Origin: Methylobacterium frigidaeris
GTDB lineage: Bacteria; Pseudomonadota; Alphaproteobacteria; Rhizobiales; Beijerinckiaceae
Reading direction: 5' to 3'
DNA: 64,000 nt
NCBI RefSeq assembly: GCF_022179185.1
Contig: NZ_BPQJ01000004.1
Span: 124,001 to 188,000, forward strand
Position 1 is the stretch's first letter; every line of letters begins with the position of its first letter. This document shows positions 50,405 to 62,996 of this stretch, piece after piece. The notes below the pieces were generated by a model. The model worked only from the letters and a program-made list of their open reading frames with translations. It was not told the DNA's origin and did not search any database. A program made the translations under genes and the position numbers.

Positions 50405-50977
50405 GTGGCTCAGAACGCATCGGAATCGGGTTCTCCCCTGGCGGGCGTCGCCGGGCGGTACGCCTCGGCGTTGTTCGAGCTCGCCCGCGACGAGCGGGCC
50501 GTCGATGCGGTGGCCGAGGGGCTCGACCGGTTCGACGCCCTGATCGCCGAGAGTGCCGACCTGCGGCGCCTCGTACGCAGCCCGGCCTTCTCGGCCGAGG
50601 ATCAGGTCAAGGCGATCGAGGCGGTGCTGGCCAAGGCCGGCATCGGGGGCCTCGCCGGCAACTTCATCCGCCTGTCGGCCGCCAACCGCCGGCTCTTCGC
50701 CCTGCCGGACATGATCCGCGCCTACCGCGAGCTGGTGCGCGAATCGAAGGGCATCGTGCGCGCCGAGGTGCGGCTCGCCGAAAAGCCCTCCGACGCGGTG
50801 CTCCAGGACATCAAGGCGTCCCTGCGTGACGTCGCGAAGGCCGAGGTCGACCTCGATCTCCGCATCGACCCGAGCCTGATCGGCGGCATCGTCGTCAAGC
50901 TCGGCAGCCGCATGGTCGACGCCTCCTTGCGCACGAAGCTCAACAGCATCCGCCTGGCGATGCAGGGCGCCCGCTAA
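50405..50977 (+). CDS. atpH: ATP synthase F1 delta subunit
   Basis: 190 aa from GTG 50405. OSCP/delta family: [22 protein letters not shown] at about 15-36, [41 protein letters not shown] and the C-terminal [29 protein letters not shown] (given by [20 protein letters not shown]). It ties the F1 head to the b-subunit stalk. First gene of atpHAGDC; the Fo genes (atpI-B-E-F) are not in the window, as expected for alphaproteobacteria where they form a separate operon. Confidence 0.96.
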   Translation: MAQNASESGSPLAGVAGRYASALFELARDERAVDAVAEGLDRFDALIAESADLRRLVRSPAFSAEDQVKAIEAVLAKAGIGGLAGNFIRLSAANRRLFALPDMIRAYRELVRESKGIVRAEVRLAEKPSDAVLQDIKASLRDVAKAEVDLDLRIDPSLIGGIVVKLGSRMVDASLRTKLNSIRLAMQGAR

Positions 50978-51044
50978 GGCCCCCGACGCACCCGCCGCTA
51001 TCCAGAACAACGCCCGACACGCGAACGAACGAGGGAAGGTCCAG

Positions 51045-52574
<1,530 letters not shown>

Positions 52575-52605
52575 GCGTTCCGGCTCGACAGCAAGGGATT
52601 CTCCG

Positions 52606-54976
<2,371 letters not shown>

Positions 54977-54999
54977 TCGGCAGCGACTCAAACGGGCCC

Positions 55000-55020
55000 G
55001 GCCATGAGGCTGGGCCCATT
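55000..55020 (+). promoter_or_regulatory. Hairpin between atpD and atpC
   Basis: GGGCCCGGCC-A-TGAGGCTGGGCCC-type pairing (GGGCCCGGCC with GGCTGGGCCC, about 54994-55018, one mismatch) lies 20 bp after the atpD stop in the 92-bp gap before atpC. There is no T-run. Such hairpins between atpD and atpC are a plausible means of reducing atpC expression or protecting the upstream mRNA. Confidence 0.4.
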
Positions 55021-55068
55021 CGCGCAAAGTCCTGTCGCGTCTGACGAAACCGGGATCGACCCTACCCC

Positions 55069-55470
55069 ATGGCCACCTTCCAGTTCGACCTCGTCGGCCC
55101 CGAGCGGATCCTCTATTCCGGCGCGGTCGATGCCGTGCAGCTGCCGGGCTCCGAGGGCGAGATGACGGTGCTGCCCGGGCACGCGCCCGTGCTCACCACC
55201 CTCAAGACCGGCATGCTGGTCATCACTGAGAGCCCGCAGCACGGCAAGCGGGTGCTGGTGCGCGGGGGCTTCGCCGAGATCAACGCCACCTCGCTCACCG
55301 TGATCGCCGAGCGGGCGACCCCGATCGAGGAGCTGACGCCCGCGATCATCGACGCCGACATCGCGGCGGCCGAGATGCTCTACGACGCCACCGACGATTA
55401 CGACCGCAAGATCGAGATCGAGGGCCAGATCGCGCAGCTGCGCGAGGCCAAGGTGGCACTGAGCTTCTGA
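55069..55470 (+). CDS. atpC: ATP synthase F1 epsilon subunit
   Basis: 133 aa. N-terminal beta-sandwich of epsilon: FQFDLVGPERILYSGAVDAVQLPGSEGEMTVLPGHAPVLTTLKTG (cited by PERILYSGAVDAVQLPGSEG and MTVLPGHAPVLTTLKTGML). A short C-terminal helical part follows, with EIEGQIAQLREAKVALSF at the end. It controls F1 rotation and ATP hydrolysis. Last gene of the operon, followed 29 bp later by a strong hairpin terminator. Confidence 0.96.
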   Translation: MATFQFDLVGPERILYSGAVDAVQLPGSEGEMTVLPGHAPVLTTLKTGMLVITESPQHGKRVLVRGGFAEINATSLTVIAERATPIEELTPAIIDADIAAAEMLYDATDDYDRKIEIEGQIAQLREAKVALSF

Positions 55471-55498
55471 GCGCCATCATCGCGGGTCGGACGTCTCG

Positions 55499-55538
55499 AG
55501 AGGGCGGCGGGAACGGAGGTTCCCGCCGCCCTCTTCGC
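55499..55538. terminator. Bidirectional terminator after atpC
   Basis: A perfect 16-bp stem (AGAGGGCGGCGGGAAC / GTTCCCGCCGCCCTCT) with loop GGAG, 28 bp after the atpC stop and just before the stop of the convergent minus-strand gene at 55541. TTCGCGTT follows on the plus strand, a weak T-run. It should end both transcripts. Confidence 0.82.
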
Positions 55539-55540
55539 GT

Positions 55541-56929
55541 TCACGGCAGCGCCGCGGTGGCGACCGGGATCGGCGCGAGCCGGATCCACGGCACCCGGCC
55601 GGGCTCGAACGCGTCGCGGGCGGCCCGGCGCCACAGCGGCGGGGCGTGATCGCCGACGAGCAGGATCTCGGTCGCCGGATAGGCCAAGGCGAGGCGTGAC
55701 ACCGCAGCGAACACGTCCTGCCAGAACTCCACCATGGTGCAGACCTCGCGGTCGGGAAACGGGCTGCCCGGGCGCCCGCAATCCTGCCGCGGCGTCGCTC
55801 CGCCCTGCGGCACCGGCACGTGCGAGTTCAGGGTGAGCCAGTAGACGAAAGAGGGCTCGGATGCCGCCATCTCGGCCTCGACCACCTCGGCCACGTCGGT
55901 GTCGCAGGGGCCCGGGAACGGGCCGCCGCAAGCCTTGGCGAACCGGGGCGCCAGGGCCTCGCCGAACAGGCTCGTCCGGAAGCCGGCCAGCGGGTACCAC
56001 TGCGCGCGGCCGTAGAACCCGGCCTGGTAGCCGTGCACCGAAACCGTCCGGTAGCCGCGGGCGGCGAACCGACCGGGCAGGCAGGTCGGATCGTCCGCGG
56101 CGAAGACCTCGCGATGCGGGCGATAGGTGCGGCACAATTCGCGCATCTCACCCGATGCGGTGGAGCCGAAGAAGGCGCTCGTCCCGGTCGTGACCGTGTA
56201 GAGCCGGCGCAGGGCCGGATCGTCGAACGGTGCCGTTAGGATCGCGCGCTGAGTGACGTCGCGCAGGACGCCCAGGCTCTCGACCATGACCATCAGGACC
56301 CGGCGGGGAGGCCGCGGCTGATCGGGCAGGGCATCGAAGCCCGACTGGACGCCACCCGACTCGAACGGCTTGCCGAAGCTCGCCAGGGGCCCGAAATCGT
56401 AGGCGGTGGAGCCGTTGACCAGGCCGTCGCCGATCAGCAGCGCGGCGACCGCCGCCGCGAAGACGGGGCGGCTGCCCCGGCGCATCACCGGGCCGGCCCG
56501 CACCAGGAAGGTCAGGTAGGCGAGCGCGACGCAGGTGGCCGCCAGGGCACCGGCCGCGTAGTCACGCGTCGCCAGGAGCGTGGTCAGCAGGTCGGCATCG
56601 ATCAGGCCCAGGAGCGCGCCGGCGTCGAGAAAGAACATGCGGCCGACGGCGAAGACGAGATCGAACGCCATCGTCGGCAGGACGAGCAGCACGAGCGCCC
56701 AGCCCGGCAGCGTTCCGCCCAGGAGGGCGATCGCCGCGTAGAGCGCGATGGCGCTCGTGCGCGTCGGCACGCCCGCGACGGCGCAGGCGGCGAGGGCGAG
56801 AGCGTTCGGCAGCACGAGGCCGCCGACGAGCAGGAGCAGACTCGGCCGATCCGGCAGGACGAGTGCCGGAGCCCGCCGAATAGGCCGCAGGATTGCGGCG
56901 TAAGCTGCGGATCCATGACGTAGAAGCAT
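55541..56929 (-). CDS. Membrane-anchored sulfatase/alkaline-phosphatase-fold protein
   Basis: 462 aa. About four to five hydrophobic helices in the first 190 residues (LLLLVGGLVLPNALALAACAV, YAAIALLGGTLPGWALVLLVL and others, each under twenty residues in effect) lead into a periplasmic domain of the alkaline phosphatase superfamily: VLMVMVESLGVL (metal ligand Glu), TVTTGTSAFFGSTASGEMREL (Thr/Ser nucleophile region, cited by TTGTSAFFGSTASGEMREL), and EILLVGDHAPPLW (Asp-His metal ligands). The layout equals LTA-synthase-like and phosphoethanolamine-transferase enzymes that modify lipids or glycans. Which group is transferred is unknown. Convergent with the atp operon. Confidence 0.82.
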   Translation of the reverse strand: MLLRHGSAAYAAILRPIRRAPALVLPDRPSLLLLVGGLVLPNALALAACAVAGVPTRTSAIALYAAIALLGGTLPGWALVLLVLPTMAFDLVFAVGRMFFLDAGALLGLIDADLLTTLLATRDYAAGALAATCVALAYLTFLVRAGPVMRRGSRPVFAAAVAALLIGDGLVNGSTAYDFGPLASFGKPFESGGVQSGFDALPDQPRPPRRVLMVMVESLGVLRDVTQRAILTAPFDDPALRRLYTVTTGTSAFFGSTASGEMRELCRTYRPHREVFAADDPTCLPGRFAARGYRTVSVHGYQAGFYGRAQWYPLAGFRTSLFGEALAPRFAKACGGPFPGPCDTDVAEVVEAEMAASEPSFVYWLTLNSHVPVPQGGATPRQDCGRPGSPFPDREVCTMVEFWQDVFAAVSRLALAYPATEILLVGDHAPPLWRRAARDAFEPGRVPWIRLAPIPVATAALP

Positions 56930-57177
56930 ATCGGATTCGTAGCCGGTCTTTCGTTAATTCGACCTTCCGATCCGACGAAGGTGTAGATCTAACGACGGCG
57001 TATCGCGGCGATATTCTCGCATACGGCGCGATATGGCGGCTGTTGCATTGATCGCAAACCGACAGCGCGCGACGATGTTGTGGCGGTGGTATCGGACAAT
57101 CGGCGCCGCAACGACGCGATGTCTGCAGGACGATAATCTTATGACGCAGTCCGGCATCGGGACTCGGAACGCACCTT

Positions 57178-58791
57178 CTACGCCTCGTCGCGCAGCACCC
57201 GCCGGATGATCTTGCCCGTCGTGGTGAGCGGCAGGCTCGGCCGGAACGCGATCTCGCGCGGATATTCGTGGGCCGAGAGCCGCGTGCGCACGAAAGCCTG
57301 GATCTCGGCGGCCAGCGCGTCGGAGGGGCCGTATCCGGGCCGCAGGACCACGAAGGCCTTGACGATCTCCGTGCGGACGGGATCGGGCTTGCCCACCGCC
57401 GCCGCCAGTGCCACCGCCGGATGGCGCAAGAGGCAATCCTCGATCTCGCCGGGGCCGATCCGGTAGCCCGACGAGGTGATGACGTCGTCGTCGCGGCCGA
57501 CGAAGTGGACGTAGCCGTCCCCGTCCATCCGGCCCTGGTCGCCGGTGGTCATCCAGTCGCCGAGGAACTTGCGCTCGGTGGCGTCGGGGTCGTTCCAGTA
57601 GCGCAGGAACATCACCGGATCGGGCCGGGCGACGGCGATCTGGCCGGTCTCGTCGGGAGCCGCCGGGCAGCCGTCCGGGCGGATCACCGCGACGCGGTGG
57701 CCCGGCACCGGCCGGCCGGTCGAGCCCGCCCGCGCCAGCCCGAGGCCTGAGCAGGAGGCGAGCACGAGGTTGCACTCCGTCTGGCCGTAGGCCTCGTTGA
57801 TGGTGAGGTCGAGCGCAGTCCTCGCCCAGTGGAAGGTCTCCGGGCCCAGCATCTCGCCGGCCGAGGCCAGGGTGCGCAACGCGCGCAGGTCGAAGCGCCG
57901 GCGCGGATCCGTGACGGTGCGCAGCATCCGCAGGGCCGTCGGCGGCACGAAGGCATTGGCGACCGAGAGGTCGGCCATCAGCCGGAAGGCTTCCTCGGGC
58001 TCGAACTTCTCGGCCTTGCGCGCCACCACGGCGACGCCGTGATGGAGGCTCGGCAGGAGCGCGTTGAGCAGGCCCCCGGCCCAGGCCCAGTCGGCCGGGG
58101 TCCACATCCGGTCGCCGGCCTTCGGCATGAAGTCGTGCATCATGGCGAAGCCCGGCAGGTGGCCGAGCAGCACCCGGTGGCTGTGCAGCGCCCCCTTCGG
58201 CGGGCCGGTGGTGCCCGAGGTGTAGATCATCAGGGCCGGGTCGTCGGCCAGCGTGTCGACCGGGATCAAGTCCGGCGAGGCCGCCGCCAGGAGGTCGGCG
58301 TAGCCGAGCGCCCCGTCGCCGGCACCGTCGGTCGAGACGACGAGGTCGAGCCCCGGCACGGCATCGCGCAAGGGGCCGAGCTTGGCGACGCCGCCCGCAT
58401 GGGTCACGACGGCTCGGGCGCCGGCGTCGCTCAGGCGGTGGAGCAGGCCTTCCGGCCCGAACACCACCGCGAGCGGCAGCGCCACGGCGCCGAGCTTGTA
58501 GATCGCGAGATGGGCCACCACCACGGCGGGGGATTGCGGCAGCAGCACCGCCACCCGGTCGCCGGCCAGGATGCCGTGAGCCCGCAGGGCATTGGCGAAG
58601 CGGTTCGAGGCCTCGCGCAAGGCGGCGAAACTCCAGGCCTCGACCCGGCCGGCCGGGCTCACGTCGAGGATCGCGGTGCGATCCGGATCGGCCGCGGCCC
58701 AGCGGTCGCAGACGTCGACCGCGATGTTGTAGCGCTCCGGGATCCGCCAGCGGAACCCGGAGACCATCTCGTCGTAGGTGGTGGGGCTCAC
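57178..58791 (-). CDS. Acyl-CoA synthetase, AMP-binding family
   Basis: 537 aa from GTG 58791 (MSPTTYDEMVSGFRWRIPER), overlapping the nitroreductase stop; an ATG nine codons later is possible. ANL superfamily: P-loop-like MIYTSGTTGPPKGALHSHR (about 182-200), NEAYGQTECNLVLAS, the hinge in GDWMTTGDQGRMDGDGYVHFVGRDDDVI (cited by TTGDQGRMDGDGYVHFVGRD) and the catalytic Lys in LTTTGKIIRRVLRDE. It joins an organic acid to CoA through an acyl-AMP. It resembles medium-chain/acetate-like synthetases annotated 'AMP-binding protein'. Likely co-transcribed with the preceding nitroreductase gene. Confidence 0.92.
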   Translation of the reverse strand: MSPTTYDEMVSGFRWRIPERYNIAVDVCDRWAAADPDRTAILDVSPAGRVEAWSFAALREASNRFANALRAHGILAGDRVAVLLPQSPAVVVAHLAIYKLGAVALPLAVVFGPEGLLHRLSDAGARAVVTHAGGVAKLGPLRDAVPGLDLVVSTDGAGDGALGYADLLAAASPDLIPVDTLADDPALMIYTSGTTGPPKGALHSHRVLLGHLPGFAMMHDFMPKAGDRMWTPADWAWAGGLLNALLPSLHHGVAVVARKAEKFEPEEAFRLMADLSVANAFVPPTALRMLRTVTDPRRRFDLRALRTLASAGEMLGPETFHWARTALDLTINEAYGQTECNLVLASCSGLGLARAGSTGRPVPGHRVAVIRPDGCPAAPDETGQIAVARPDPVMFLRYWNDPDATERKFLGDWMTTGDQGRMDGDGYVHFVGRDDDVITSSGYRIGPGEIEDCLLRHPAVALAAAVGKPDPVRTEIVKAFVVLRPGYGPSDALAAEIQAFVRTRLSAHEYPREIAFRPSLPLTTTGKIIRRVLRDEA

Positions 58792-59387
58792 GCCTCGCGC
58801 GGCGGGAAACCGCCCTCGAACACGAAGTCGGACAGGGGGTGGCGGCCGTTCGGGGTCTCGCGGGCCCGGGTCTCCTCCGGCAGCGTCGCCGGGTCGGCCT
58901 TGCGGCCGATGGCGAAGGCAGCCTCGACCCGGTGGTGGGGCGGCAGATTCAGCGCGGCCGGCGCCCGCTCGTGGTCGAACCCGGTCATGCCATGGGCGTG
59001 CCAGCCCATCTTGACCGCCTGGAGCTGGAACAGCGCGGAGGCCGTGCCGGCATCGAACGAGTGGCTGTAGGAGGGCTTCAGCCCGTCCGGGGTCTTCATC
59101 ATCCCGTTCGAGGCCAGGAACACCAGTGCCCCGGCACTCTTCACCCAGCCCTGGTTGAACGGCACGAGGAGGCCGAACAGCGTCTCCCAGGCGGGGGTGT
59201 CGCGAAGCGCGTAAAGGAAGCGCCAGGGCTGCGAGTTGTAACCCGAGGGCGCCCAGCGCGCCGCCTCGATCATCGTCATCAGATCGGCCTGAGGCACCGC
59301 CTCGCCGGTGAAGGCGCGGGGCGACCAGCGCTCGAGGAACTGCGCGTCGATCGGGTGGTCGGCGGTGCGGGAATTGGCGGTGGTCAC
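58788..59387 (-). CDS. Nitroreductase-family protein
   Basis: 199 aa from GTG 59387 (VTTANSRTADHPIDAQFLER); the upstream in-frame ATG at 59429 would add 14 residues without family features. FMN-dependent NAD(P)H oxidoreductase fold: ERWSPRAFTGEAVPQADLMTMIEAARWAPSGYNSQPWRFLY (cited by RWSPRAFTGE and EAARWAPSGYNSQPWRF, the FMN phosphate contact) and AVKMGWHAHGMTGFDHERA. The SPRAF-type start is common to nitroreductases acting on quinones or nitro compounds. First gene of a two-gene unit with the acyl-CoA synthetase (overlap GTGA, 58788-58791). Confidence 0.9.
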   Translation of the reverse strand: MTTANSRTADHPIDAQFLERWSPRAFTGEAVPQADLMTMIEAARWAPSGYNSQPWRFLYALRDTPAWETLFGLLVPFNQGWVKSAGALVFLASNGMMKTPDGLKPSYSHSFDAGTASALFQLQAVKMGWHAHGMTGFDHERAPAALNLPPHHRVEAAFAIGRKADPATLPEETRARETPNGRHPLSDFVFEGGFPPREA

Positions 59388-59549
59388 GGGTGGAGGATCT
59401 CCGTGGATGTCGCGCCGTCCTGCCAGCAAGCGCGGCGGTTGTCACGGGCCCGGATGCCGGTCCTTCGGCGGATCTGACCCGCGGAAACCTCATACCGACC
59501 CCGGTGTTGTCTTCGACACGAGCGAACCGGCCGCAAAGGAGACGGATCG

Positions 59550-59909
59550 ATGGCGAAGACGGATCAGGCGCGGCCCTCGCTGCGCGACTTCGACCCCTAT
59601 ACCGACCGCAACGGCCAGGACATGGGGCAGGATTCGCCCCTCGATCTCGGGGTGCCGCAGCGCACGCAAGCCGATTTGGCCCACGACCCGATGGGCCAGG
59701 CCCGCGACGCCCGGGTCGCCTCCGACTTCAACCGCCTCGACGCGATCGGCGCCACCGACGGCAGCCAGGCCACCGAGGACGAGACGCCGCCGGAGAACCT
59801 GCGCCGGATCAGCGACCCCTCGACCGGCGGCCCCGCCGCGCGGAATCCCGCCGCCAAGGAGGCGATCGACCGCGCGACCGCGGCAATTGGCCAGGACGAG
59901 GGGGAGTGA
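59550..59909 (+). CDS. Small hydrophilic protein of unknown function
   Basis: 119 aa, ATG 59550 preceded by AAAGGAGACGGATCG. Rich in Asp, Gln, Ala, Arg and Thr with no hydrophobic core (PSLRDFDPYTDRNGQDMGQD, RVASDFNRLDAIGATDGSQ, TEDETPPENLRR). Probably intrinsically disordered. It is the first of four such genes in a row, together with proteins of similar make-up. I recognise no family; hydrophilin-like roles in drying or osmotic stress are a guess from composition. Confidence 0.7.
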   Translation: MAKTDQARPSLRDFDPYTDRNGQDMGQDSPLDLGVPQRTQADLAHDPMGQARDARVASDFNRLDAIGATDGSQATEDETPPENLRRISDPSTGGPAARNPAAKEAIDRATAAIGQDEGE

Positions 59910-59913
59910 AGCG

Positions 59914-60207
59914 ATGACGCGCAAGCCCGACGACGTGGTGGGCAGCCGGGGCGAGCCGGCCGCCGGCGGCGGCCACCAGACGCCTCAGCAGGAGGCGATC
60001 ACCCGGCAGGAGGGGGGCGGCCGCGACGAGGCCGAGCTGAAGCGCGAATGGTCCTCGGCCGGCACGCCCGGCCGGCCGCCGGTCTCTGTCGGCGGCAGCT
60101 CCGGCGGCCATTCCGACCAGGTCGCCGGGCAGGGTCCGCGCGAGGGGAAGAAGGTCGCGGACGGCGAGTATCGGACCGAGAAGACCGGTGGCAAGGTCGA
60201 TTGGTAG
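59914..60207 (+). CDS. Small hydrophilic protein of unknown function
   Basis: 97 aa from ATG 59914, 4 bp after the previous stop; GGGGGAGTGAAGCG is its ribosome site. Gly/Gln/Glu-rich: RGEPAAGGGHQTPQQEAIT, GGGRDEAELKREWSSAGTPG, GGSSGGHSDQVAGQGPREG and ending TEKTGGKVDW. It is likely disordered and has no hydrophobic helix. Coupled to the gene before it. Confidence 0.65.
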   Translation: MTRKPDDVVGSRGEPAAGGGHQTPQQEAITRQEGGGRDEAELKREWSSAGTPGRPPVSVGGSSGGHSDQVAGQGPREGKKVADGEYRTEKTGGKVDW

Positions 60208-60230
60208 GCCGGTCGAGAGGGGAGCACGGG

Positions 60231-60404
60231 ATGGCGGAGCGCAAGGACCAGCGGGACGGCAAGCCGGCCCGCGACGACAAGATCACTTCCGACGACCTGA
60301 AGGGTGTCGCCGCGGTGCCGCAGGACGGTGACGGCGAGGACAACAGGTCCGGCGCCAATGCGGGTGACCGGCAGGGCGACGAGGTCGATCCGGGGGCGGG
60401 TTAG
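60231..60404 (+). CDS. Small hydrophilic protein of unknown function
   Basis: 57 aa from ATG 60231, with GAGAGGGGAGCACGGG before it. Sequence is Asp/Gly/Lys/Arg-rich (MAERKDQRDGKPARDDKIT, DDLKGVAAVPQDGDGEDN, ending GDEVDPGAG), the same composition as the two genes before. The frame is short, so the call depends on the ribosome site, the regular spacing (23 bp after the previous stop) and the shared style. Confidence 0.6.
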   Translation: MAERKDQRDGKPARDDKITSDDLKGVAAVPQDGDGEDNRSGANAGDRQGDEVDPGAG

Positions 60405-60482
60405 GATGCCGGGCGCATCCCGGCGCCCGAGCCGAGACGGCCGGCCGCGTCGCGGCCGGCTCGGTTCTTCACGAGGACGACG

Positions 60483-60725
60483 ATGACGAAGCTCTTCATC
60501 GCACGGGTGCGCGGGACGTCCGGGGATCGGCCGCTCGTGACGGTGCGCGCCGCGGCCGAGGGTGAGGCGAGGCTGTTCCTCGAAGCGGCCTATCCGGACG
60601 ACGAGGTGGTGGAGGTCGCCGAGCCCGGCGACTGGGTCAGCACGTCGGATACCGGTTCGAACGCCGGGGATGTGCGCGAGCATCCCGGCGTGGCGTGGCA
60701 GGCGCCCACGACCGGCCTGGGCTAG
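60483..60725 (+). CDS. Small acidic protein of unknown function
   Basis: 80 aa from ATG 60483 (MTKLFIARVRGTSGDRPLVT), 78 bp after the previous gene and with GAGGACGACG before it. Unlike its three neighbours it has an ordered-looking beta/alpha start (FIARVRG, VTVRAAAEGEARLFLEAAYPDDEVVEVAE) and then a polar tail (STSDTGSNAGDVREHPGVAW). No recognised family. Position suggests the same transcript as the three preceding genes. Confidence 0.62.
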   Translation: MTKLFIARVRGTSGDRPLVTVRAAAEGEARLFLEAAYPDDEVVEVAEPGDWVSTSDTGSNAGDVREHPGVAWQAPTTGLG

Positions 60726-60840
60726 GCTTCGGGTCGGGCTGGAATCCTGCCTGTCGGGAGGGCGATGCCGCGGCGTATCGCCGGGCCTGGGACGCGAGCG
60801 CGGGCTTGAGCCCTGCTCCGCCCCCCGGCATAGGGGCGCC

Positions 60841-62262
60841 ATGTCCTCCCTCTCCGCGCCACCCCGCCTGATTCCCCGCCCGCATCAGGTCGAGGCGATC
60901 CGCGCCATCCTGGCGGCGCGGGCGGAGGGGCGACCGGGTTTCCTCCTCGGCGACATGACCGGGCTCGGCAAGACGCTGTCGGTCTGGGGCGCGGTGGCGG
61001 CGATGCCGGAATCCGCGGTGCTGATCGTCTGCCCCAAGGGGGCGATGCCGCAATGGCGGCGCACGATCCGGGATTCGGGGCTGGCTTCGAAGGACGTGAC
61101 GCTCCTCAACTACGAGCGCACCAAGTCCCTGCTGGCGCTGCCTACCGCCAGCGCCCGCCGCTCGGTGAGGGCGAAGAACAACGAGCTCGCCAAGCTCGGG
61201 CGGCCGAAGCGGGTCTGGCCGATCGTGGTGTTCGACGAGGCCCACCGCCTGCGCAACCCGAACTCGCAAGCCGGCCAGGCCTGCCGGCGGATGGCCGAGG
61301 CCGCCGCCTTCACGGTCTATGCCAGCGCCACCGCCGGCCAGGCGCCGCACGAGCTGTCCTATCTCGGTGCGCTGCTGGGCCACACCGTCGGCCGCCCGGT
61401 CGAGACGGTTTCCGATTTCCGCGCCCTGATGCAGCACCTGAAGATCGGCCGCGCCAAGGGGCGCTGGCAGAACTGGTCGTGGGAGCCGAATCTCCGCGAC
61501 CAGAGGGTGATGGCCGACCTGCTCTATCGCGGCGCACGGGCGATCGGGCTCCGGCGCCGCCCGGCCGACATCGCCGGCTGGCCCGAGGTGCGGCGCGACC
61601 TCGCCCCCACCGCCCTCGATGCGCCGGCAAAGCGCCTCTACGACGCGACCTGGCGCGAGTTCCGCCGGGAATGGGGCCTGGCCGGCGGCTCGAACCGGCG
61701 CGCCGCCGGCTGGGCGGCGGATCTGCGCTTCCGCCAGAAGGCGAGCCTGATCCGCGTCGCCGGCACCGTCGACCTCGCCGAGGACCTGCTGGAGGCCGGC
61801 GAGCAGGTGGCGATCTCGGTGGCGTTCCTCGAGACCGGCGCGGCGCTCGCGGCGGCGCTCACGGGCCGCGGCTGGCGCGCCGGCACCATCAATGGGACGC
61901 AGAGCCCGGAGACGAACGAGGCGGTGCGGGTCGCCTTCCAGCGCGGCGAGCTCGACGCGGTGGTGTTCACCGTCACCGAGTCGATCTCGCTCCACCGCAA
62001 CGAGCTGCCCGGCGGCGAGCGCCCGCGCAGCCTGATCGTCCACGACATGCGCCACAGCGCGATCCAGCTCAGCCAGATCGAGGGCCGCTGCCACCGCGAC
62101 GGCGAGCGCGCCGCGATCCTGTTCGCCTATGCGGAGGGCACCGTGGAGGAGCGGGTGGCCGCCACCGTGATCGCCCGCATGGCCGGGATGGACAGGATGG
62201 CCGGCGAGGATACCTCCCTCCTCGACGCCATCGCGCGGATCATCGATGGTGAGGCGGAATGA
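60841..62262 (+). CDS. SNF2-type DNA helicase/translocase
   Basis: 473 aa from ATG 60841; the frame is open upstream but reads Arg-rich there. SF2 helicase motifs: IPRPHQVEAIRAIL (Q-like), Walker A GDMTGLGKTLSVWG (about 39-52), motif II VVFDEAHRLRN, motif III YASATAG, motif V region VFTVTESISLHRNE and motif VI SQIEGRCHRDGERAA, whose GR-HR-G is of the SNF2 kind. Stand-alone, without a nuclease or accessory domain. Similar short SNF2 helicases occur in phages and mobile elements, so a phage origin is possible. No prophage genes flank it. Confidence 0.85.
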   Translation: MSSLSAPPRLIPRPHQVEAIRAILAARAEGRPGFLLGDMTGLGKTLSVWGAVAAMPESAVLIVCPKGAMPQWRRTIRDSGLASKDVTLLNYERTKSLLALPTASARRSVRAKNNELAKLGRPKRVWPIVVFDEAHRLRNPNSQAGQACRRMAEAAAFTVYASATAGQAPHELSYLGALLGHTVGRPVETVSDFRALMQHLKIGRAKGRWQNWSWEPNLRDQRVMADLLYRGARAIGLRRRPADIAGWPEVRRDLAPTALDAPAKRLYDATWREFRREWGLAGGSNRRAAGWAADLRFRQKASLIRVAGTVDLAEDLLEAGEQVAISVAFLETGAALAAALTGRGWRAGTINGTQSPETNEAVRVAFQRGELDAVVFTVTESISLHRNELPGGERPRSLIVHDMRHSAIQLSQIEGRCHRDGERAAILFAYAEGTVEERVAATVIARMAGMDRMAGEDTSLLDAIARIIDGEAE

Positions 62263-62387
62263 TCCCTCGGCCGTCGAGAGCCAGGGCCGAGGGCCAGGGC
62301 CAAGCCTGACCAGGCGTCGGCGCCGATGCGCCGGACGTTCCGTCATCGACGCGTCGATGGCGAGACACCAGGAAAGGAGACATCCTC

Positions 62388-62993
62388 ATGGTGACGCGAG
62401 GGTTCACGGGGCGCCGCCCAGCCCGGCCGGACGCGGAGCGCCTGCCGCCGGGCCAGTACCTCACCGAGGATTTCCCGGTGCTGCAGCTCGGGCCGACGCC
62501 GAGGATCGACCTCGCGCGCTGGCGCTTCACCCTGCGGGAGGGATCGAAGCCCCTGAAGAGCTGGACCTGGGACGAGTTCGAGGCCCTGCCGCGCACCCGC
62601 TGGAGGGGCGACATCCACTGCGTGACCAAGTGGTCGAAGTTCGACACCGCCTGGGAGGGCGTGACGATCGACGACCTCCTGGCGGCGGCCGGGATCGAGG
62701 CGCCGACCGCCTACCTGCTCGCCGAGGGCTACGACGACTACACCACCAACGTGCCGGTGGCCGACCTGACCGGGGCCAAGGCCATGGTGGCGACCCGCTA
62801 CGCCGGCGAGCCGATCCCGCCCGATCACGGCGGCCCCGCCCGACTGCTGGTGCCGCACCTCTACTTCTGGAAGAGCGCCAAGTGGGTGAAGGGCCTGCGC
62901 TTCACGCAGAAGGACGAGGCCGGGTTCTGGGAGCTGCGCGGCTACCACATGGTCGGCGATCCCTGGCGCGAGCAGCGCTTCACCGGCGACTGA
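62388..62993 (+). CDS. Sulfite-oxidase-like molybdopterin oxidoreductase
   Basis: 201 aa from ATG 62388, with AGGAAAGGAGACATCCTC before it. A compact Oxidored_molyb domain: FPVLQLGPTPRIDLARWRFTL, RGDIHCVTKWSKFDTAWEGV with the molybdenum-ligand Cys (about residue 84), LLAEGYDDYTTNVPVADL and HLYFWKSAKWVKGLRF. It has no signal peptide, unlike MsrP/SorA, so it probably works in the cytoplasm. The next gene (3 bp later) is a flavin reductase of the ferredoxin-reductase fold, the usual partner of this sulfite-oxidase-like subgroup. Substrate unknown. Confidence 0.88.
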   Translation: MVTRGFTGRRPARPDAERLPPGQYLTEDFPVLQLGPTPRIDLARWRFTLREGSKPLKSWTWDEFEALPRTRWRGDIHCVTKWSKFDTAWEGVTIDDLLAAAGIEAPTAYLLAEGYDDYTTNVPVADLTGAKAMVATRYAGEPIPPDHGGPARLLVPHLYFWKSAKWVKGLRFTQKDEAGFWELRGYHMVGDPWREQRFTGD

Positions 62994-62996
62994 GCG

